From Candidatus Omnitrophota bacterium (GTDB lineage Bacteria; Omnitrophota; Gorgyraeia; Gygaellales; Profunditerraquicolaceae), in NCBI GenBank assembly GCA_018825725.1, contig JAHKBC010000188.1, positions 1 through 9,904 on the forward strand: 9,904 nucleotides of DNA, given 5' to 3'. Below the pieces are notes generated by a model. The model was not told where the DNA came from, searched no databases, and saw only the letters and a list, made by a program, of their open reading frames with translations. The position numbers were made by a program, and so were the translations under genes. How positions within the stretch are numbered: position 1 is the stretch's first letter; every line of letters begins with the position of its first letter. Positions 5,841-9,904 of the stretch are shown here, one piece after another.

Positions 5841-7175
5841 ATGCCGCGCAGTATTCTTCTCTGTATCCTTCCCGTATTTTGGCCGAAGATGCCTCCTTTG
5901 GGTTTAGCATGTCTGCAGGAGTACCTTATTTCTAAGGATATTTCCTGCGATATCCTGGACTTGAATAACCTTTTCTATAATCTTGCGGATGCGCGCCTTA
6001 AAAAAGAATGGCTAAAGAGCTGCAATATAGCCTTAGAGAGAGAAATCCTTAAGATTATTCTTAGGATTTTTCTTAAGGAATTTAACTTATGCCTAGATAA
6101 AATGTTGGGTTATGAAGTAGTGGGTTTTTCCTGTTTTAAGAGTAATTTTGATAGTACGCAGCAGGTTACCAGGATGCTCTTGGACAAGAGTAAGAATATC
6201 AAGATTGTTTACGGCGGGCCGGAGATCAGTAGGCAATATTTTAAGAGCACAGCTATAGGCAAAGGTATAGGTATAGGCAGAGAAAAACAGGATTCAGAAA
6301 TAGCAACATTGGCTGATTTTTTAGTAGTTGGCGAAGGTGAAAAACCGCTTTATGATTATCTTAAGGGGGAAAATAAAAATAGGGTATCCAGATTTAATGA
6401 ACTGCATAGTTTATCCGGACTTAATTTTCCGAAATATGTAGGATTGAAATTCGATGATTATCCGGCTAATGATGCGCTATCTTTGCAGTTCTCTCGGGGA
6501 TGCGTAAAAAGGTGCTCTTTCTGTTCAGAACGGCTGCTCTACAAAGGTTTTCGCACCAGGCGCGTCGTTAGCGTAATCGATGAGCTCTCTTACCATAAGA
6601 AGGCCAGTGGAATTAAGAACTTCATATTCTTTGATTCCCTTATTAACGGTGATTTAAAGAAACTGGAGGATTTGTGCCAGGGGATTATTTCTGCTTTTGG
6701 CAAAGTAAATTGGGAGGCTCAGTTGGCTATCCGCAGCGATATGCCTGGGGGATTATTAAAGAAAATTAAAGAGAGCGGCTGTTATCATCTTTTTGTGGGC
6801 TTAGAATCCGGTTCAGGCAGGGTTTTGAAAATGATGAATAAAGGTTACAGTCCTAAAGAGGCGGTGCAATTTTTACGTAAACTAAAATCCGCCGGGCTGT
6901 CTTATGGCGTAAGCATGATTGTCGGTTATCCGGGTGAGAGCCAGGAGGATTTTATGGAGGGATTGGATTTTGTGCTGCGTAATAAAAGTATTATACCTAA
7001 GATCGAACAAATCAATCCCTATACTTATTATGACGGTACTTCTCTGGATAAACAAGGGGATTATAAATTTAATCAGGAATCCCTGGAGAAAATGCAGTAT
7101 TTTGTTCAAAAGATAAGAGAGCATGGTTTTAAATACACAAGAGCTTTTCTAGGTAACTTGATTGAGAAATGTTAG
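5841..7175 (+). CDS. B12-binding-domain-type radical SAM protein
   Basis: A 444-residue radical SAM enzyme of the class with an N-terminal cobalamin-binding-like Rossmann domain. That domain carries PPLGLACLQEYLISKDISCDILDLN (18-42), strand YEVVGFSCFKS (91-101), IVYGGPEIS (122-130) and FLVVGEGEKPLYDYL (160-174). I see no DxHxxG motif, so cobalamin may bind base-off/His-off or not at all. The radical SAM core starts with CVKRCSFC (Cys221, Cys225, Cys228) for the 4Fe-4S cluster, followed by FVGLESGSGRVLKMMNKG and VSMIVGYPGESQEDF. Residues 138-146 are a glycine dipeptide run (AIGKGIGIG) coded by a hexamer repeat, probably a surface loop. The substrate is unknown. ATG 5841 lacks a good Shine-Dalgarno, suggesting coupling to LemA. 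The stop overlaps the next gene by 7 bases. Confidence 0.9.
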   Translation: MPRSILLCILPVFWPKMPPLGLACLQEYLISKDISCDILDLNNLFYNLADARLKKEWLKSCNIALEREILKIILRIFLKEFNLCLDKMLGYEVVGFSCFKSNFDSTQQVTRMLLDKSKNIKIVYGGPEISRQYFKSTAIGKGIGIGREKQDSEIATLADFLVVGEGEKPLYDYLKGENKNRVSRFNELHSLSGLNFPKYVGLKFDDYPANDALSLQFSRGCVKRCSFCSERLLYKGFRTRRVVSVIDELSYHKKASGIKNFIFFDSLINGDLKKLEDLCQGIISAFGKVNWEAQLAIRSDMPGGLLKKIKESGCYHLFVGLESGSGRVLKMMNKGYSPKEAVQFLRKLKSAGLSYGVSMIVGYPGESQEDFMEGLDFVLRNKSIIPKIEQINPYTYYDGTSLDKQGDYKFNQESLEKMQYFVQKIREHGFKYTRAFLGNLIEKC

Positions 7176-8011
7176 ACTATAACGAGGTCAGGATCAGCCA
7201 AATATTGAATCCTACTGCTATTGACCTGGGCGAGTATGTGATTAACCCTTTTATGGGTTGCGAATTTGCCTGCCTCTATTGTTATGTGCGCTCTAACCGA
7301 GTGGTGAGCAAAAAAAATAAACCTTGGGGAGAATACGTGGATATCCGGGTTAATGCCCCGGAACTTTTAGAGAAAGAGATCTTAAAGAAGAAGCCTAAGC
7401 AAGTGCTTTTGGGCTCAACAACTGAATGTTTTCAGCCGGTAGAAAGAAAACACCGGATAACCCGGAAGATACTCCAAGTCCTCAATAGTTATAAGGTCAA
7501 TTATGTAATCCTGACCCGTTCGCCCCATATTCTGGATTATCTGGATTTATTAAAAGAAGGGTTGTGCAAGAAGATTTATTTTACCGTGAATAATTTCTCC
7601 AAGGCCTTTAAATATAATCTTGAACCTAAATCGCCGGAGTTTAGATTGCGGGAAGAGGCGGTTAGGATTATGCTTAAAGAAAATATTGATGTGGTGCCTT
7701 ATTTTTCTCCACTTTTGCCCTGGATCTCGGATATAGAGGATGTATTTGGAAAATTCGAGCAGGCAGCGCAGGTCGAATTTGAATCTCTGAACTTTAACCT
7801 TAATAATATTAGTGCTATAATTAATTGTATCGGGCAAGTTGAACCGTTGCTAGGCCTTAGGTATGAAAGGATGCTCAAGGATAAGGAGTTTTATCAGGAG
7901 ATTTGTGAGAGATTAAAAACTGATATAGCGGCTAAGGCTAAACAGGCAGGCAGAGAATACCGTTTGTATACGCATAATTTCCGAGATTATTTTAAGAATA
8001 GTTATGGATAA
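7169..8011 (+). CDS. SplB-like radical SAM protein (Rv2578c-type)
   Basis: A 280-residue radical SAM protein of the group related to spore photoproduct lyase. Evidence: NPFMGCEFACLYCYVRSNR (26-44) with cluster cysteines Cys31, Cys35 and Cys38; then STTECFQPVERKHRITRKIL (83-102), YVILTRSPHILDYLDLL (112-128) and LEPKSPEFRLREEAVRIM (151-168). These match the usual SplB/Rv2578c order (NPYxGCxxxCxYCYAR, TDxYQPxE, TRS, REPxxPxxxxR). The genome context is not that of a spore former, so repair of spore photoproduct is unlikely; the substrate is unknown. By rough alignment from memory, the hydrogen-donor Cys of Bacillus SplB falls at Ser83, with Cys87 nearby. The start ATG 7169 lies within the end of the preceding gene (ATGTTAG overlap), and its own stop overlaps the next start. 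Confidence 0.9.
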   Translation: MLDYNEVRISQILNPTAIDLGEYVINPFMGCEFACLYCYVRSNRVVSKKNKPWGEYVDIRVNAPELLEKEILKKKPKQVLLGSTTECFQPVERKHRITRKILQVLNSYKVNYVILTRSPHILDYLDLLKEGLCKKIYFTVNNFSKAFKYNLEPKSPEFRLREEAVRIMLKENIDVVPYFSPLLPWISDIEDVFGKFEQAAQVEFESLNFNLNNISAIINCIGQVEPLLGLRYERMLKDKEFYQEICERLKTDIAAKAKQAGREYRLYTHNFRDYFKNSYG

Positions 8012-8738
8012 ATTTGAAGCGTTATTCGGAATAGAGAAAGAAGAGGTGCATGATACTTGCATCCTTATGCCTTTATTGTCTAAGCACGCGCTTGAGATAA
8101 TGGGAATTAGCCGTTTTAGCAAAGGCAGGCTATATAATTCAGGTAAAAGCCGGTATTTTACTTTGATTAATACCCGCGTAGGCCATAGTTTTGTGGCTGA
8201 TGCGGTATTGTATCTTAAAGAAACGTCTTGCCGAAGAATCATCCTTTTTGGGTCATGTGGCTTAACCCGGGAAGGTTTAGGGCTTAGAATAGGGAGCGTA
8301 GTTACTCCTTATCGATGTTATGAGAGGGAGAGCTTTTCGCAGATGCTCCTTGATAATAAAGTTCCAAAGCTTTATTATCCGGATCGCGAATTCTTAGCGC
8401 AATTCTTGGAAATAAACAAAGAAGCCGTTATACAGAAAGTGACTTGTTCTACCTTGGGTTCTTTAAAGCTGGAGGAAACAATGCAGGATGTGTTTATCCG
8501 TGAAAATATCGAGGTTGTGGATATGGAGTGTTCGGCGTTTTTCTCCGCCGCAGAGTCTGCCAGCATAAGCGCGCTGGCTCTGTTTTATATATCCGATATT
8601 ATACATAAAAAACCGTTTTATTTCCCGCTCGATACCAGGTCCAAAAAAGACCTGGACAAGGCAATCAAGAAAGCCTCGATTATATTATGCGACTTTATCA
8701 AAGAGAATTCCAGTGTTTCAGGAATGTTAAATTCCTGA
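8004..8738 (+). CDS. Nucleoside phosphorylase/nucleosidase family protein (PNP_UDP_1 fold)
   Basis: A 244-residue protein of the purine/uridine phosphorylase superfamily, which also contains MTA/SAH nucleosidase, futalosine hydrolase and HpnG. Motifs: RVGHSFVADAVLYL (58-71) near the phosphate/ribose side; the glycine loop FGSCGLTREGLGLRIGSVVTP (82-102); VVDMECSAFFSAAE (171-184), whose Met-Glu (174-175) normally contacts ribose; and ISDII (196-200), whose Asp198 fits the purine-protonating residue. Whether it is a phosphorylase or a hydrolase cannot be read from the motifs. ATG 8004 overlaps the SplB-like gene by 8 bases (ATGGATAA), so the two are translationally coupled. Its job may be to process a nucleoside product, or 5'-deoxyadenosine, from the two upstream radical SAM enzymes (inference). 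A small hairpin overlaps the stop codon. Confidence 0.86.
   Translation: MDKFEALFGIEKEEVHDTCILMPLLSKHALEIMGISRFSKGRLYNSGKSRYFTLINTRVGHSFVADAVLYLKETSCRRIILFGSCGLTREGLGLRIGSVVTPYRCYERESFSQMLLDNKVPKLYYPDREFLAQFLEINKEAVIQKVTCSTLGSLKLEETMQDVFIRENIEVVDMECSAFFSAAESASISALALFYISDIIHKKPFYFPLDTRSKKDLDKAIKKASIILCDFIKENSSVSGMLNS
8718..8738 (+). repeat. Hairpin overlapping the stop codon of the nucleosidase gene
   Basis: TCAGGAAT (8718-8725) and ATTCCTGA (8731-8738) form a perfect 8-bp stem with a five-base GTTAA loop, and the right arm contains the TGA stop. No T-tract follows. It may stabilise the 3' end of the coding region or assist the larger terminator 19 bases downstream. Confidence 0.45.
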
Positions 8739-8756
8739 TTAAGCTCAAGGTTAATT

Positions 8757-8821
8757 CCCCGCACCTTTTTAGTATTCAAGTCTTTAAAAATAAAGGCATT
8801 TGAATAGAAAAAGGTGCGGGG
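8757..8821 (+). terminator. Intrinsic terminator between convergent operons
   Basis: CCCCGCACCTTTTT (8757-8770) and AAAAAGGTGCGGGG (8808-8821) form a perfect 14-bp stem. Nested arms continue it: TATTCAA 8773-8779 with TTGAATA 8800-8806, and CTTTA with TAAAG around an AAAA loop. TTATTTTATT follows on the + strand, so it should end the radical SAM operon. In the opposite direction the sequence after the stem is AATTAACC, a weaker tract, but the gene for the cold-shock protein also ends just beyond it, so it may serve both operons. Confidence 0.75.
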
Positions 8822-8841
8822 TTATTTTATTGCTGTTTTAC

Positions 8842-9042
8842 TTAGGCTTTTGTTACATTAATAGCCTGTTCACCTTTAGGTCCTTGAGTAATTTCAAACT
8901 CAACTTCCATACCTTCCTCAAGGCTCTTGTATCCGTCTGATTTGACTGCGCTGTAATGTACAAATACATCCTTACCGTCAGAACTGGTTATGAAGCCATA
9001 ACCCTTTTGGTTCGAGAACCACTTTACCTTGCCTTTAGCCAT
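8842..9042 (-). CDS. csp: Cold-shock protein (CspA family)
   Basis: A 66-residue single cold-shock domain, the full usual length, that binds single-stranded RNA and DNA. RNP1 is KGYGFI (13-18) and RNP2 is DVFVHY (25-30); the N-terminal KVKWF and the C-terminal [10 protein letters not shown] stretch are typical. The only strong ribosome-binding sequence, AGGAGG (complement of 9056-9061), lies 13 bases before the ATG, longer than usual. A 7-bp hairpin sits 6 bases upstream of it. The gene runs towards the radical SAM operon and shares its terminator region. Its leader suggests post-transcriptional control, as in other cold-shock genes, but this is inferred. Confidence 0.96.
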   Translation of the reverse strand: MAKGKVKWFSNQKGYGFITSSDGKDVFVHYSAVKSDGYKSLEEGMEVEFEITQGPKGEQAINVTKA

Positions 9043-9067
9043 CTGTTTCTTTTCACCTCCTCAATGA

Positions 9068-9088
9068 GCTTCGATGTATCTTCGAAGC
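9068..9088 (-). promoter_or_regulatory. Leader hairpin of the cold-shock gene
   Basis: GCTTCGA (9068-9074) and TCGAAGC (9082-9088) make a perfect 7-bp stem with a seven-base loop, just upstream of the Shine-Dalgarno in the transcript. It does not bury the AGGAGG itself but could control ribosome access, RNA stability or temperature response. It could also be a DNA operator, since the arms are perfectly symmetric. Confidence 0.5.
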
Positions 9089-9095
9089 GAATTGA

Positions 9096-9137
9096 CTCCG
9101 GCAACTATAGTATAATCTCTGGTTGACGGAGCTAAAT
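9096..9137 (-). promoter_or_regulatory. Tentative promoter of the cold-shock gene, inside an imperfect dyad
   Basis: On the - strand TATACT (complement of 9109-9114) is a good -10 box; the -35 position (about 9131-9137) is weak. The -10 lies in the loop of an imperfect inverted repeat, CTCCGGCAAC 9096-9105 with GTTGACGGAG 9122-9131, nine of ten positions pairing. Transcription would begin near 9102, giving a leader of about 60 bases. The remaining 9138-9255 is AT-rich and shows no gene that I can support. Confidence 0.35.
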
Positions 9138-9236
9138 CGTATTCCCCACGTTAGCGGCGAAAATAAAGTTTCTCCACACTTATGTAATTTCAATATTGTT
9201 CTATCCTGCGGTTTAATTACATCAACGCAAACGTTC

Positions 9237-9255
9237 TACTATAGTATATATAGTA
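9237..9255. repeat. AT-rich inverted repeat after the pseudopilin gene
   Basis: TACTATA (9237-9243) and TATAGTA (9249-9255) are perfect 7-bp arms around GTATA, directly beside the pseudopilin stop codon. The sequence CTATAGTATA occurs here and again at the cold-shock promoter (9105-9114). It is too AT-rich for a strong terminator; it might be a promoter or protein-binding site. Confidence 0.4.
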
Positions 9256-9738
9256 TTAGATACCGTCAGTTATTTCTCCGATATCATCTCCACCAAACCT
9301 ACCATACATCCATAATCCACCATCCCAGGAACTATTTGTCCTATCCGGGCCATTACCATAAAAAACTACATCCGCATAAGGATTAGTTTCAACATACGTA
9401 TGATAAGAATATTCATTTTTCCAAGGATCTAATGCTATTCTGTGCTGCAAGTATAACGCCCCTGCGGTCATTAAAACGTTATTAAGGATAGAGGCTGACT
9501 GATAGCAATAGGAATAAGTATCCCGCGGGCCGCAGGCATTCGGATAATGACCTACGTTATCCCTATAAGAAATTATAGCTAACATTATACTTTTTGTTTC
9601 AGACTTACAAGCCGCTATCTTGGCATTCTCCACAAGACGGCTCGTCTGTGGTAAGATGACTGACGCCAGGATACCCATAATTGCCACCACTACCGTCAAC
9701 TCTATCAAAGTAAAACCATTTTGCTTATATTTACGCAA
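9256..9738 (-). CDS. Type IV pilin-like/type II secretion pseudopilin (GspG-like)
   Basis: A 160-residue prepilin. The leader RKYKQNG is followed by the peptidase III cleavage site G|FTLIEL, with Glu at mature position 5, then a hydrophobic helix (TVVVAIMGILASVILP). The C-terminal part has GspG-like features: DPWKNEYSY, VVFYGNGPD and the acidic ending FGGDDIGE, which in GspG forms a calcium site. Two Cys in the middle (NACGPRDTYSYCYQ) could form a disulfide. I chose the TTG at 9738 because GGAGG lies six bases before it and it gives a short basic leader. A GTG at 9768, with GGGGGGAG about ten bases upstream, is the alternative and would add 10 residues. After cleavage the protein would assemble in a pilus or pseudopilus at the inner membrane. 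Confidence 0.88.
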   Translation of the reverse strand: MRKYKQNGFTLIELTVVVAIMGILASVILPQTSRLVENAKIAACKSETKSIMLAIISYRDNVGHYPNACGPRDTYSYCYQSASILNNVLMTAGALYLQHRIALDPWKNEYSYHTYVETNPYADVVFYGNGPDRTNSSWDGGLWMYGRFGGDDIGEITDGI

Positions 9739-9796
9739 TTCTTGCCTCCAGCTTAAATTATTTAGCACTAACTGCTTGCTCCCCCCTTAATGATTA

Positions 9797-9904
9797 TCAA
9801 GGAATAAGAGGCTTAAACGGTGTTTCTTGTGCAGCGGGCGCACGCTTAGTAGTGAGCACCTTAATAGTTATTATAATACTTATTAATAGAACTATTCCTG
9901 CCAC
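9797..9904 (-). CDS. C-terminal end of a small or truncated membrane protein ORF
   Basis: The - strand frame entering from the right edge reads VAGIVLLISIIITIKVL, a membrane-spanning segment, then a basic, Pro-rich tail (TTKRAPAAQETPFKPLIP) and TGA at 9797-9799. It is open at the window edge; its first codon in the window is GTG, so either a start or an internal Val is possible. It lies 58 bases upstream of the chosen pseudopilin start on the same strand, so it may belong to the same pilus or secretion operon. Not recognised; too little is visible to assign a family. Confidence 0.5.
   Translation of the reverse strand: MAGIVLLISIIITIKVLTTKRAPAAQETPFKPLIP

Noticed and set aside
9093..9116. 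+ strand promoter TTGACT ... TATAAT
   Set aside because: The spacing is 12 bases, too short for a sigma-70 promoter, and no + strand gene follows.
9123..9386. Open frame of 87 codons on the + strand
   Set aside because: It overlaps the pseudopilin antisense, has Tyr/His/Ser-rich composition typical of reversed coding sequence, and has no ribosome-binding site or family signature.

Overview
The window looks like part of a diderm, non-sporulating environmental bacterium. It has lipobox lipoproteins, a type IV pilin-like or pseudopilin gene, a LemA/GIDE membrane pair and a single cold-shock protein. The small lipoproteins and the sodium:neurotransmitter symporter, with its small-subunit ORF, resemble what I know from Candidatus Omnitrophota (OP3). 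That placement is family resemblance from memory, not a computed result. GC content appears moderate, and most genes have recognisable Shine-Dalgarno sequences and short or overlapping junctions.

Bases 3-2147 (+ strand): a patatin-like lipid hydrolase open to the left edge, a small lipoprotein and a stand-alone NAD(P)HX epimerase, closely packed as an operon.

Bases 2171-3968 (+): a promoter, then a decayed sodium:neurotransmitter-symporter (NSS) locus. The large subunit has an in-frame TAA, a frameshift at a run of eight G, a frame change with apparent base loss near 3147-3165, and probably a missing TM2-TM3 segment. The small-subunit ORF is frameshifted at a run of nine T; removing one T restores a plausible small subunit ending in an ATGA overlap with the next gene, an intact lipoprotein.

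Bases 3972-4308: a tRNA-Phe(GAA) with a good sigma-70-type promoter, then a GC-rich hairpin.

Bases 4270-8821 (+): a probable five-gene operon. Its promoter lies so close to the first ATG that the mRNA may be leaderless. The order is a GIDE-domain membrane protein with a canonical EF-hand loop, LemA, a B12-type radical SAM protein, an SplB-like radical SAM protein and a nucleoside phosphorylase/nucleosidase-fold protein. The last three overlap by 7-8 bases. A long perfect inverted repeat closes the operon. The radical SAM pair with a nucleosidase is the best candidate for an undescribed system: nucleosidase-type enzymes partner radical SAM enzymes in hopanoid (HpnH/HpnG) and futalosine (MqnE/MqnB) chemistry, but neither of these two proteins is recognisably HpnH or MqnE.

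Bases 8842-9904 (- strand): a cold-shock protein whose leader has a perfect 7-bp hairpin just upstream of an unusually distant ribosome-binding site, then a GspG-like pseudopilin, and finally the end of a membrane protein ORF running off the right edge.
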